In this document: positions 15,668 through 23,800 of the stretch, piece after piece
How the letters are laid out: each line of letters opens with the position of its first letter
Position numbering within the stretch: position 1 is the stretch's first letter
NCBI GenBank assembly: GCA_022790855.1
Contig: JAAVYA010000006.1
Location: 1-64,000, forward strand
Direction: 5' to 3'
From: Lachnospiraceae bacterium
Lineage (GTDB): Bacteria > Bacillota > Clostridia > Lachnospirales > Lachnospiraceae
Length of the DNA: 64,000 nucleotides
The notes under the pieces: model-generated
Databases searched by the model: none
Told to the model about the DNA's origin: nothing
The model's input: the letters and a program-made list of their open reading frames with translations, nothing else
Program-made: the position numbers and the translations under genes

Positions 15668-16873
15668 TTGAGAAAGTCGTTTCTTATGATACTTGCCTGT
15701 ATCATGGCGTTTTTGGCTATACCCTGGCAGATATGCGCCCAGGAGGCGGAGGAAGTGAACCTGAATCTATATGCCCGGTCTGCCGTTTTGATGGATGCAG
15801 ATTCCGGCCGCATCTTGTATGAAAAAGACGGGCATACCCATATGCCAAATGCCAGTACCACAAAGATTATGACGTGCATCCTCGCCATTGAAAGCGGAAA
15901 GATGGAAGAGACGGCCACGGCCAGCGCCTATGCGACTTCTATGCCTAAGGTCCATCTTGGAATTTCCCAGGGAGAACAATTTTTGCTCAAAGATCTGTTG
16001 TATTCTTTGATGTTGGAGTCCCACAATGATTCTGCCGTGGTGATTGCGGAGCATATCGGCGGCACTGTGGAGGGCTTTGCAGAAATGATGAATCAAAAGG
16101 CAAAAGAAATCGGCTGCCAGGATACCTATTTTATTACCCCCAACGGCTTGGACGCCCAGAACGAGGAAGGCGTACATGGGACGACGGCCCGGGACCTGGC
16201 GCTGATTATGAGCTATTGCCTGAAAAATGAAACCTTTCTGGAGATTACCAGAACCGCAAGCCATACGTTTTCCAATATAGAAGGGAGCAGGCAGTATTCC
16301 TGCCAGAACCACAATGCATTTTTGTCCATGATGGAAGGAGCCCTCACCGGGAAAACAGGCTTTACTGGTGATGCAGGATATTGTTACGTGGGAGCTCTTC
16401 GCCAGGGGGACCGTACCTTTGTGGTGGCTCTTTTGGCCTGCGGGTGGCCCAATAACAAAAGCTATAAATGGTCGGATACTAAAGAATTAATGGGCTATGC
16501 CCTTGACAACTACCAGTATGAGGAAGTATTTGAACACGGAAAAGAATTTTCCAGCATCCCGGTGTATAACGCTATGCCCACAGCCTGGGATTTGAACCAG
16601 AAAATCACGGTATCTCCCTGCCTTGAGGACACTCAGCTAAAGGTGCTGAAAAAGCCCCAGGAAGAAATACATATTATCTACGACCTGCCGGAAGTCCTAA
16701 AAGCTCCGGTTCACGCCGGAGAGGAGATTGGAACGGTGAGCTATTATCTGGGAGAAGATAGGATCGCCGCCTATCCGGTAACGGTTCAGGAAGAAGTAGA
16801 AGAGTTTAACCATAAGTGGTATTTCTCGTATATCCTGCAGGAGTTTTTTATGTGGAAGGAGTTGTCTTTTTAA
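15668..16873 (+). CDS. D-alanyl-D-alanine carboxypeptidase, second copy
   Basis: This is a serine D,D-carboxypeptidase of the DacF/PBP5 family, exported to trim peptidoglycan stems. The open frame reaches back into the hydrogenase gene, so the start must be inside the spacer. I prefer the TTG at 15668, which gives a basic MRKS n-region before the hydrophobic signal core; a GTG at 15659 and an ATG at 15686 are alternatives. The 401-residue product has Ser63-Thr-Thr-Lys66, Ser118-His-Asn120 and a KTG motif (GALTGKTGFTG), a C-terminal beta domain and a hydrophobic C-terminus. It is clearly diverged from the copy at 7324-8487. Confidence 0.9.
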   Translation: MRKSFLMILACIMAFLAIPWQICAQEAEEVNLNLYARSAVLMDADSGRILYEKDGHTHMPNASTTKIMTCILAIESGKMEETATASAYATSMPKVHLGISQGEQFLLKDLLYSLMLESHNDSAVVIAEHIGGTVEGFAEMMNQKAKEIGCQDTYFITPNGLDAQNEEGVHGTTARDLALIMSYCLKNETFLEITRTASHTFSNIEGSRQYSCQNHNAFLSMMEGALTGKTGFTGDAGYCYVGALRQGDRTFVVALLACGWPNNKSYKWSDTKELMGYALDNYQYEEVFEHGKEFSSIPVYNAMPTAWDLNQKITVSPCLEDTQLKVLKKPQEEIHIIYDLPEVLKAPVHAGEEIGTVSYYLGEDRIAAYPVTVQEEVEEFNHKWYFSYILQEFFMWKELSF

Positions 16874-16882
16874 AATAAGGGG

Positions 16883-16993
16883 GGGACGCCAGGGAAAAGG
16901 GGAGGGACGCGGCTGAGCATCTCGTTCCCGTAACGAAGTGACAGTGTTGATAAACAGTCTCCCCCTCATTCATTTTCCCTGTCTGGACGTCCC
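16883..16993. repeat. Imperfect long hairpin (first structured element)
   Basis: GGGACG-CCAGGGAAAA near 16883-16899 is mirrored by TTTTCCCTGTCTGGACGTCCC ending at 16993, with a three-base bulge. Inside, GGGGAG can pair with CTCCCC. It begins just after the carboxypeptidase stop codon and may act as its terminator, or it may be part of a larger element with the next repeat. Confidence 0.5.
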
Positions 16994-17020
16994 AATTCTG
17001 TATCTGCTGTGCCAAATGTC

Positions 17021-17245
17021 ATTTAGATCAGCCACGAAACAGCTGCCATCTGGGATAAATTAGTTCTGGTAGGGCATTTCAGGGGCGTTCTTAGCGGAGG
17101 CGAAATCCGCTGCTTACGAAGGCTTAGGCGCGAGGGCTCTCCCGAGCGTCTTAGCCGCAGTTAGCAGTTAGTTTGCCTCCGCGTTGCCCCCAGCCCGTAC
17201 AGAACTAATTTATCCCAGATGGCAGCGTCCTGGCCTCATCTAAAT
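17021..17245. repeat. 225-bp nearly self-complementary element
   Basis: The outermost pair is ATTTAGAT (17021-17028) with ATCTAAAT (17238-17245). Inside it, a perfect 27-bp inverted repeat joins 17042-17068 and 17200-17226. Further in, GCGGAGGC (17094-17101) pairs with GCCTCCGC (17175-17182), and a 15-bp imperfect stem caps the structure near 17122-17155. No open frame fits. It could be a miniature mobile element of palindromic type or a long structured RNA. Confidence 0.7.
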
Positions 17246-17261
17246 CCCCCCTCACACGGAA

Positions 17262-17279
17262 TAGTGAAAATATTAACAA
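17262..17279. promoter_or_regulatory. Rex-like operator before the decarboxylase operon
   Basis: On the minus strand this 18-mer reads TTGTTAATATTTTCACTA. It fits the combined Rex consensus TTGTKAA-WWWW-TTMACAA at 17 of 18 positions. It sits seven bases upstream of the -35 box of the operon promoter, where a repressor could block polymerase. Functional assignment is inference. Confidence 0.5.
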
Positions 17280-17286
17280 TTCCCTA

Positions 17287-17315
17287 TTGAATAAGTTACC
17301 CAAAAGTAATATAAT
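17287..17315 (+). promoter_or_regulatory. Sigma-A promoter of the decarboxylase operon
   Basis: TTGAAT (17287-17292), 17-base spacer, TATAAT (17310-17315). It lies 45 bases before the first start codon of the operon. Confidence 0.8.
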
Positions 17316-17360
17316 TACAATCGGAAGAAAATTTTTTATTATAGATACGGAGGTTAAGAT

Positions 17361-18794
17361 ATGAGTAACAGTACAGAGACTTTGGCCAGACAAAGAATTT
17401 GTAGCTTGCTGGACGAGAAGAGTTTTATGGAAATCGGCTCCCTGGTTACGGCAAGAAGCACGGATTTCAACCTGACTCAGGTGGACGCGCCCTCAGACGG
17501 AGTTATCACAGGATATGGGCTGATGGACGGAAAGCTGGTGTATGTATACAGCCAGGATGCGTCCGTGCTGGGAGGCACCATCGGTGAGATGCACGCAAAA
17601 AAGATTGCGTCTGTTTATGACATGGCTATGAAAATGGGGGCTCCTGTCATCGGGCTTTTGGATTGTGCCGGCATCCGTCTCCAGGAGTCGGTGGACGCCC
17701 TTGAGGGACTGGGAGAGGTCTATGCAAAGCAGGTAGAAGCCAGCGGCGTGGTTCCCCAGATTTGCGCCGTATTCGGCACCTGCGGAGGGGGACTTACCGT
17801 TGTTCCTGCCTTAAGTGATTTTACTTATCTGGAAACAGACAGCAAGGTATTCGTAAATTCTCCGGATGCGATTCCTGGAAATACCAAAGCAAAATGCGAT
17901 ACTTCCAAAGCTTCCTATCAAAGCGAGCATGGAGGCTTTGTGGACGGCGTTGGGACGGCAGAAGAGATATTTACCCAGATCCGGGAGCTTGTGGCTGTGC
18001 TGCCTTCCAATCATTTGGAGGGAGGAGGCCAGGAATCCTGCGAAGACGATTTAAACCGGGCTTGCGAAAACATTGCAGCATTTCAGCAAGATGCAGCTTT
18101 GATGCTGTCTCAGATTTCCGACGATCATTTGTTTATTGAGACGAAGAAAGACCATGCCAGGGATATGACCACAGGATTTCTAAAGCTCAACGGCATGACG
18201 GTGGGGGCTGTGGCCAACTGTATCTGCCGCTTTGACCAGGAGGGGGAGAAGGCGGAGAACTATGAAGCCGCCCTCACAGTGCGGGGGTTGAAGAAAGCCG
18301 CGGAATTTGTCAGGTTCTGCGACGCCTTTGAAATTCCGGTATTATCTCTTACGAATACGGAAGGATTTTCCGCTGCCATGTGCTCTGAAAAAGGTCTTGC
18401 CCGGGCCATGGCGCAGCTTGTGTCCGCCTTTGCCTCCGCTACGGTTCCGAAGGTGAACATTTTAACCGGCAATGCCTATGGAAGCGCTTATGTGATTATG
18501 AATTCCAAGGCGATAGGAGCGGATCTTGTATATGCATGGGATACCAGCAAAATTGGCATGATGGATGCAAATCTGGCGGCAAAAATCATGTATGAAGGAG
18601 AGTCGGCGTCTGTAATTGAGGAAAAAGCCAAAGAATACGAAGCGCTTCAGTCCAGTGTGCTTTCCGCAGCTAAGAGAGGGTATGTGGATCTGGTTATTGC
18701 GCCTGGGGACACCCGCAAATATGCGGTGGCGGCTTTTGAAATGCTGTATACCAAGCGGACAGACGGGATTAGGAAAAAACATGGAAGCAAATAA
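17361..18794 (+). CDS. Acyl-CoA carboxyltransferase subunit (methylmalonyl-CoA decarboxylase alpha type)
   Basis: The 477-residue protein is a crotonase-fold carboxyltransferase of the family that includes methylmalonyl-CoA decarboxylase alpha, glutaconyl-CoA decarboxylase alpha and the 12S subunit of transcarboxylase. It would move CO2 from an acyl-CoA to the biotin carrier. Two halves are visible: GAPVIGLLDCAGIRLQE with GGGLTVVPALSDF, and FEIPVLSLTNTEGF with GNAYGSAYVIMNSKAIGADLVYAW, the latter typical of the C-terminal oxyanion region. It is shorter than the usual 510-530 residues. Start behind ACGGAGG. First gene of a five-gene operon with a consensus promoter. The acyl-CoA substrate is not decided by sequence. 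Confidence 0.85.
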   Translation: MSNSTETLARQRICSLLDEKSFMEIGSLVTARSTDFNLTQVDAPSDGVITGYGLMDGKLVYVYSQDASVLGGTIGEMHAKKIASVYDMAMKMGAPVIGLLDCAGIRLQESVDALEGLGEVYAKQVEASGVVPQICAVFGTCGGGLTVVPALSDFTYLETDSKVFVNSPDAIPGNTKAKCDTSKASYQSEHGGFVDGVGTAEEIFTQIRELVAVLPSNHLEGGGQESCEDDLNRACENIAAFQQDAALMLSQISDDHLFIETKKDHARDMTTGFLKLNGMTVGAVANCICRFDQEGEKAENYEAALTVRGLKKAAEFVRFCDAFEIPVLSLTNTEGFSAAMCSEKGLARAMAQLVSAFASATVPKVNILTGNAYGSAYVIMNSKAIGADLVYAWDTSKIGMMDANLAAKIMYEGESASVIEEKAKEYEALQSSVLSAAKRGYVDLVIAPGDTRKYAVAAFEMLYTKRTDGIRKKHGSK

Positions 18795-18807
18795 AAGGGT
18801 GAAGTTT

Positions 18808-19590
18808 ATGAAGAGAAAAATAACGATGATGCTGTGCTTATGCATTTGCATCCTGGGCTTGGCAGCATGCGGAACGGACCCCAAAAGCATAGATTACAAC
18901 GGCATGACATATCAGGAGCTGGAAGACTATGCGATAAATACCTGGGAAGGGCTCCGGGATATGGATACGGCTCAGATGGAAGCGGCTGTCAACCAGATTG
19001 AAGGGATGTCCGAAGCAGAACAAATCAGGCTGATGGAAGCCAATGAGGGAATGGAAGAGGAGCTGCTGCTGATCAAAAGCTGGTTAAGCGTCAAAAGCCA
19101 GGCGGGAGAATTTGTAGATGTGGATTCCTTCCATATTACTACCACAGGAAAGACGACGACTACGGAGCTGACCTTAAAATTTGAAAAGCGCCCGGTGATG
19201 GTGACCGTGGTTTATCAGAACCGTGATATGACGGTAGAAACTGTTACGGTGGATTTGATCTATTCCATCGGAGAGAAAATGCAGAAAGCGGCCATGAATA
19301 CGGTAATGGGCATGGGAACCGTGTTTATTATGCTGATTATCATCTGTTTGATTATTTCCTGCTTCGGAGTGATTCCCAAGATTGAGAAGAAGCGGAAGGA
19401 AAAGAAGGAGCAGAAAGAACAGGCGGCCGTGACAGAAACGGCGGCCGTACCGGAACCTGCCCCTGTGCCCGTTGTATCAGCCGGCACGGATGATTTGGAG
19501 CTTGTAGCTGTCATTGCCGCAGCCGTTGCAGCTTATACGGGCCAGTCGGAGGATGATTTTATCGTCCGTTCCATCAAAAGAAGATCATAA
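18808..19590 (+). CDS. OadG-type decarboxylase subunit fused to a lipoprotein-like N-terminus
   Basis: The C-terminal half matches OadG (gamma/delta) subunits that anchor sodium-pump decarboxylases: one membrane helix at about residues 171-190 (VFIMLIIICLIISCFGVIP), a basic-acidic stretch, an Ala/Pro linker and a conserved end (LVAVIAAAVAAYTGQ...FIVRSI). The N-terminal half is unusual. It has a signal sequence with a lipobox (LAAC, Cys21) and an extracellular domain of about 130 residues. I start at 18808; ATG 18781 is possible. It follows the carboxyltransferase by 13 bases and precedes the biotin carrier by 20. Confidence 0.8.
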   Translation: MKRKITMMLCLCICILGLAACGTDPKSIDYNGMTYQELEDYAINTWEGLRDMDTAQMEAAVNQIEGMSEAEQIRLMEANEGMEEELLLIKSWLSVKSQAGEFVDVDSFHITTTGKTTTTELTLKFEKRPVMVTVVYQNRDMTVETVTVDLIYSIGEKMQKAAMNTVMGMGTVFIMLIIICLIISCFGVIPKIEKKRKEKKEQKEQAAVTETAAVPEPAPVPVVSAGTDDLELVAVIAAAVAAYTGQSEDDFIVRSIKRRS

Positions 19591-19610
19591 GAATTCAGGA
19601 GGAAACAATC

Positions 19611-19988
19611 ATGAAAAATTATACAATTACTGTAAATGGAACCGTTTACGATGTTACCGTGGAAGAAAACGGGCAGGGTCAAGCTCCTGCGGCTCCCAGA
19701 AAAGCTCCGGTTATTCCCAAGGCTCCCATAGCCCCGGCAGCTCCCCAAGCTCCTGCAGCCGGCGGTGCGGGCAGCATCAAAATCGAGGCAGGCGCAGCCG
19801 GTAAGGTATTTAAGGTGGAAGCAGCTCAGGGAGCGCAGCTTAAGATGGGAGATACGATTCTGGTACTGGAGATCATGAAGATGGAGACGCCGGTGGTAGC
19901 GCCTAAGAACGGCACGGTTGCCAGTATCAACGTAAGCGAAGGACAAAGCGTAGAGGCTGGAGCATTATTGGCTACTATGAACGAATAA
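19611..19988 (+). CDS. Biotin carboxyl carrier protein of the decarboxylase complex
   Basis: This 125-residue protein carries the CO2 as carboxybiotin between the carboxyltransferase and the membrane pump. The C-terminal biotinyl domain contains the attachment site EIMKME with Lys90; most carriers have AMKM, and the EIMKM form is found in related sodium-pump carriers. An Ala/Pro-rich flexible linker (about residues 25-52) joins it to a short beta-rich N-terminus (KNYTITVNGTVYDVTVEE). AGGAGG precedes the start. It is the only biotin carrier in an operon that holds two different carboxyltransferases. Confidence 0.93.
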   Translation: MKNYTITVNGTVYDVTVEENGQGQAPAAPRKAPVIPKAPIAPAAPQAPAAGGAGSIKIEAGAAGKVFKVEAAQGAQLKMGDTILVLEIMKMETPVVAPKNGTVASINVSEGQSVEAGALLATMNE

Positions 19989-20006
19989 TTTAGGAGGTTG
20001 ACCTTT

Positions 20007-21158
20007 ATGGGTACTTATGTAATAGAGACGTTGGGAAACCTCATACACCAGACCGCGTTTTTTAATCTTACGTGGGGCAATTTTGCTATGATTGCGGTGG
20101 CATGTGTGTTCCTGTATCTGGCAATCGCCAAGGGCTTTGAGCCGCTTTTGCTTTTGCCCATTGCATTTGGTATGCTTTTGGTAAACATGTTTCCAGGTAT
20201 TATGCTTTCCTTAGAGGAAGCAGATGGAGGAGCGGCAGGGCTTTTACATTATTTCTATCTCCTGGACGAGTGGTCCATTCTGCCTTCGCTGATCTTTTTG
20301 GGCGTAGGCGCCATGACGGATTTTGGCCCGCTGATTGCCAATCCCAAAAGCTTTTTGCTGGGCGCGGCGGCCCAGTTCGGTATTTATGCGGCATATTTGA
20401 TCGCCATTTTACTCCAGTTTCCGGACAAAGCGGCGGCGGCCATTGCAATTATCGGCGGGGCGGACGGCCCTACTTCCATCTTTTTGGCGGGGAAGCTGCA
20501 GCAGACAGGACTTATGGGACCGATCGCGGTAGCAGCTTATTCCTATATGGCTTTGGTTCCTATTATTCAGCCTCCGATTATGAAGCTTTTAACCACCAAG
20601 GAAGAGCGTCAGATCCGTATGAAGCAGCTGCGTCCCGTATCCAAACTGGAACGTATCTTATTCCCCATTGTGGTTACCGTAGTCGTTGTTTTGGTATTGC
20701 CTACCACGGCTCCCCTTGTGGGTATGCTGATGCTTGGTAATCTGTTCCGTGAAAGCGGCGTCGTAAGACAGCTGACGGAGACAGCCTCCAATGCCTTGAT
20801 GTATATTGTAGTCATCCTTCTGGGCACCAGCGTGGGAGCTACCACCAGTGCGGAAGCATTTTTAAATCTTCAGACCATCAAGATCTTTATTTTGGGACTG
20901 GTGGCATTTGCCTTCGGAACGGCGGCCGGCGTATTATTCGGCAAATTGATGTGCAAGGTTACCAAGGGACAGGTGAATCCGTTGATCGGAGCCGCAGGCG
21001 TATCGGCTGTGCCTATGGCTGCCCGTGTCGCTCAGAAAGTAGGAGCGGAAGAGGATCCCACCAACTTTTTGCTGATGCATGCCATGGGGCCCAATGTAGC
21101 AGGGGTCATCGGAACGGCAGTTGCAGCAGGAACCTTTATGGCAATCTTTGGTATATAG
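20007..21158 (+). CDS. Na+-translocating decarboxylase beta subunit (OadB type)
   Basis: This integral membrane protein decarboxylates carboxybiotin and uses the energy to export Na+. I start at the ATG at 20007, ten bases behind AGGAGG; a TTG at 19998 would be too close to that site. The 383-residue product has the many-helix OadB layout with family segments such as GFEPLLLLPIAFGMLLVN, FLGVGAMTDFGPL, IGGADGPTSIFLA and NPLIGAAGVSAVPMAARV. Length agrees with OadB/MmdB/GcdB. It sits between the biotin carrier and the second carboxyltransferase. Confidence 0.95.
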   Translation: MGTYVIETLGNLIHQTAFFNLTWGNFAMIAVACVFLYLAIAKGFEPLLLLPIAFGMLLVNMFPGIMLSLEEADGGAAGLLHYFYLLDEWSILPSLIFLGVGAMTDFGPLIANPKSFLLGAAAQFGIYAAYLIAILLQFPDKAAAAIAIIGGADGPTSIFLAGKLQQTGLMGPIAVAAYSYMALVPIIQPPIMKLLTTKEERQIRMKQLRPVSKLERILFPIVVTVVVVLVLPTTAPLVGMLMLGNLFRESGVVRQLTETASNALMYIVVILLGTSVGATTSAEAFLNLQTIKIFILGLVAFAFGTAAGVLFGKLMCKVTKGQVNPLIGAAGVSAVPMAARVAQKVGAEEDPTNFLLMHAMGPNVAGVIGTAVAAGTFMAIFGI

Positions 21159-21168
21159 GAGGAGAAGT

Positions 21169-22581
21169 ATGTCAGAACAAGTGAAGAAACCGGTAAAAAT
21201 CACAGAAACTGTCCTGCGGGACGCTCATCAGTCATTGATTGCCACCAGAATGACCACGGAGCAGATGCTTCCTATCATTGACAAGATGGACAAGGTGGGA
21301 TATCATTCCGTGGAATGCTGGGGCGGGGCAACCTTTGACTCCTGCCTGCGTTTTTTGAAGGAAGATCCCTGGGAGAGGCTTCGAAAGCTAAAGGACGGGT
21401 TTAAACATACAAAGCTGCAGATGCTGTTCCGGGGCCAGAATATTTTAGGTTACCGCCATTATGCAGATGATGTGGTGGAATATTTTGTCCAGAAATCCAT
21501 TGCAAACGGGATTGACATTATCCGTATTTTCGACTGTCTGAACGATATCCGCAATCTTCAGACTGCGGTGAAGGCCGCCATCAAGGAGCAAGGTCATGCC
21601 CAGGTGGCTCTGTCTTATACCCTGGGAGATGCGTATACCCTGGACTATTGGATGGATGTGGCAAAACGAGTAGAGGATATGGGCGCTCACTCCCTTTGCA
21701 TTAAAGATATGGCGGGGCTTTTGGTGCCTTATCAAGCCGAGGAATTGATTGGCGCCTTAAAATCAGCTACCGACCTTCCGATTCAGCTTCATACCCACTA
21801 TACCAGCGGCGTGGCCAGCATGACGTATTTGAAGGCTGTGGAGAATGGCTGCGATATCATTGATACGGCCATGTCCCCCTTTGCACTGGGCACCAGCCAG
21901 CCAGCTACGGAGGTTATGGTGGAGACTTTGAAAGGAACGCCCTTTGATACGGGATTAGACCAGAATCTTTTGGCAGAAATTGCAGATTACTTCCGTCCGT
22001 TACGGGAAAAATGCTTGGACAGCGGCCTGATGAACGCCAAGGTATTGGGAGTCAACATCAAGACGCTGCTGTATCAGGTGCCGGGTGGAATGCTTTCGAA
22101 TATGATTTCCCAATTAAAGGAGCAGAATGCGGAAGATAAATATGAAGAAGTGTTAAAAGAAATTCCAAGAGTCCGTAAGGATTTGGGCGAGCCGCCTTTG
22201 GTAACGCCGTCCAGCCAGATTGTGGGAACCCAGGCAGTCTTTAACGTACTGATGGGAGAACGGTATAAAGTGGCTACGAAGGAGACAAAGGCTGTCCTGC
22301 GGGGAGAATACGGCCAGACGGTGAAGCCTTTTAACCCGGAAGTGGTGAAAAAGGTCATCGGGGATGAAGAAGTCATCACCTGCCGTCCCGCAGACTTGCT
22401 GGAGCCGGAGCTTCATAAGATTGAGGCGGAGATGGCCCAGTGGAAGGAGCAGGATGAGGATGTGCTTTCTTATGCGCTGTTCCCCCAGGTGGCAACGGAA
22501 TTTTTCAAATACCGTCAGGCACAGAAGACGAAGATCGATCCGTCTGTAGCGGATACAAAGACGGGAGCGTATCCGGTGTAG
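21169..22581 (+). CDS. Oxaloacetate decarboxylase alpha / transcarboxylase 5S-type carboxyltransferase
   Basis: The 470-residue protein is a TIM-barrel carboxyltransferase that moves CO2 between oxaloacetate/pyruvate and carboxybiotin. Family motifs include LRDAHQSLIATRM (metal-binding Asp19), SLCIKDMAGLL (Lys179, the carbamylated lysine), LHTHYTSG (His208, His210) and DTAMSPFALGTSQPATE. It lacks the C-terminal biotinyl domain of full-length OadA and so must use the separate carrier upstream, as in the 5S subunit of transcarboxylase. Start at 21169 behind AGGAGGAG. Last gene of the operon; a terminator follows. Confidence 0.92.
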   Translation: MSEQVKKPVKITETVLRDAHQSLIATRMTTEQMLPIIDKMDKVGYHSVECWGGATFDSCLRFLKEDPWERLRKLKDGFKHTKLQMLFRGQNILGYRHYADDVVEYFVQKSIANGIDIIRIFDCLNDIRNLQTAVKAAIKEQGHAQVALSYTLGDAYTLDYWMDVAKRVEDMGAHSLCIKDMAGLLVPYQAEELIGALKSATDLPIQLHTHYTSGVASMTYLKAVENGCDIIDTAMSPFALGTSQPATEVMVETLKGTPFDTGLDQNLLAEIADYFRPLREKCLDSGLMNAKVLGVNIKTLLYQVPGGMLSNMISQLKEQNAEDKYEEVLKEIPRVRKDLGEPPLVTPSSQIVGTQAVFNVLMGERYKVATKETKAVLRGEYGQTVKPFNPEVVKKVIGDEEVITCRPADLLEPELHKIEAEMAQWKEQDEDVLSYALFPQVATEFFKYRQAQKTKIDPSVADTKTGAYPV

Positions 22582-22643
22582 AGATAAAAAAACATGTTTG
22601 TAGCAAGACGATGAATTAGAAACATAAGTTTTTGGTTGGAGAA

Positions 22644-22687
22644 AGGGGCTGTCCTAATATATAATTTAGGAACAGTCCCTCATTTTT
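22644..22687 (+). terminator. Intrinsic terminator of the decarboxylase operon
   Basis: AGGGGCTGTCCTAA pairs with TTTAGGAACAGTCCCT, allowing one bulge and one G-U pair. A T-run follows at 22683-22687. Confidence 0.75.
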
Positions 22688-22827
22688 GAAATGTTTTCTA
22701 AATATTGCGTCAAAATTAGTGTAAAATTTTATTTATAAAATATTGATAATAAAAATCAGAATATTATTGACAATAAATATTATTTTTGGTATCTTTGACA
22801 TATAGTTACAAATGAGAATATTGTAAA

Positions 22828-23150
22828 ATGGATTATAGAAAAATTTGTATGCCGAAGCTAGTATAGGAGGAAGTAAGGGATTCTAAATCCATTAAATTTA
22901 AATTGGAAGGGAAGCAATTTCGAGTATCTAAAGTTATAACTATTTCAATGAAGAGAGAGAATTTTATGTTGAAGATGAAAAAGAGTTTAATTTTTGTTTT
23001 TTGAATAGGGATTGTACTGTTGCAGATGTTAGGTTTAAAGTTCAAAAATATGTTTCTCCTAATTTAATGGCTGCAGTAACTCCTGAATATTACACATATA
23101 CTTTTAAGGCAGCAGGAGGAAATGTTTATGTTTCATCACCTATTGTTTAA
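22828..23150 (+). pseudogene. AT-rich gene remnant with stop and frameshift
   Basis: Coding-like sequence is spread over two frames in a stretch much richer in A and T than its surroundings. One frame gives MDYRKICMPKLV, a TAG, then EEVRDSKSIKFKLEGKQFRV. A second frame continues NEEREFYVEDEKEFNF and ends MAAVTPEYYTYTFKAAGGNV...IV at 23150. No single start with a ribosome site opens the whole. The low GC suggests acquired DNA that has decayed. The original family is not recognised, and a short peptide gene cannot be excluded. Confidence 0.4.
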
Positions 23151-23160
23151 GAAGAGAAGT

Positions 23161-23676
23161 ATGAATATTCACAAAAAGAGAATCATTTCTTCTATTGGAC
23201 TTATAGCTGCATGGACGGTAATTAGTTTTTGCGCGATATCTGGTAGAAATGATACGGCCGGGGATTCTTCTGTGAGAAAACTGTTTTCCTTGTATGAAAT
23301 AAATATTCCCAAACGTCCGGTGTATGTGAGCGCCGCGGAACAGTCAAAGGAGGGAATGCAAATAATTCCCGGATATGCGGATGCTTCCCAGAATGATCTG
23401 GTCTACCGGAATACGAAGCAGGTGTTTTCACTGGAAGATGAGCAGATCGGGATTATGCTTTCCAACGCCAAAGAGCTGAAAGAAGAGAAAGAGCTGGAGA
23501 GATATTGGGTATTGGATGTGAAAGGAAAAACCTTAAAAGAGGTCACCGGGCAAATCGGCGAGGACGGAAATTTAACCTATTTTCCCTCCCAAAAAGGCAC
23601 CTATGTATTCATAGGCCAGAAAACAGACGGAACATATTGGGTACTGAATGATTACTGTCAGTTGAAAACAAAATAG
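23161..23676 (+). CDS. Hypothetical exported protein
   Basis: Not recognised. I take the ATG at 23161, giving 171 residues that begin MNIHKKRIISSIGLIAAWTVIS, a basic and then hydrophobic signal or anchor. An ATG at 23128 with AGGAGGA eight bases upstream is an alternative, but that region belongs to the decayed gene before it. The mature part is charged, with a segment rich in Glu and Lys (AKELKEEKELERYWVLDVKG) and a C-terminal stretch of alternating aromatic residues (GTYVFIGQKTDGTYWVLNDY). There is no cysteine pair or catalytic motif. A hairpin terminator follows within 15 bases. Confidence 0.55.
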   Translation: MNIHKKRIISSIGLIAAWTVISFCAISGRNDTAGDSSVRKLFSLYEINIPKRPVYVSAAEQSKEGMQIIPGYADASQNDLVYRNTKQVFSLEDEQIGIMLSNAKELKEEKELERYWVLDVKGKTLKEVTGQIGEDGNLTYFPSQKGTYVFIGQKTDGTYWVLNDYCQLKTK

Positions 23677-23690
23677 CGGGACCCGGATGA

Positions 23691-23729
23691 AATATGGCAG
23701 AGCAAAAACATGGCTCTGTCATATTTTAT
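23691..23729. terminator. Hairpin terminator
   Basis: ATATGGCAGAGC pairs with GGCTCTGTCATAT around an A-rich loop, followed by TTTTA. The T-run is short, so efficiency is uncertain. Confidence 0.6.
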
Positions 23730-23744
23730 GCTGAAAAACCCTAC

Positions 23745-23773
23745 TTGCTCCCGGAACCTCTTTGTGATAAGAT
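23745..23773 (+). promoter_or_regulatory. Probable promoter of the RpiR-type regulator
   Basis: TTGCTC (23745-23750), 17-base spacer, TAAGAT (23768-23773) preceded by TGA, an extended -10. It lies 27 bases before the start codon. Confidence 0.55.
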
Positions 23774-23800
23774 AGTACAGGATGAAAAGAGGAGAAAAAC

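Noticed and set aside
14989..15918. Minus-strand open frame of 309 codons
   Set aside because: Antisense to the hydrogenase H-cluster region and to the next gene's signal peptide, with no recognisable protein features.
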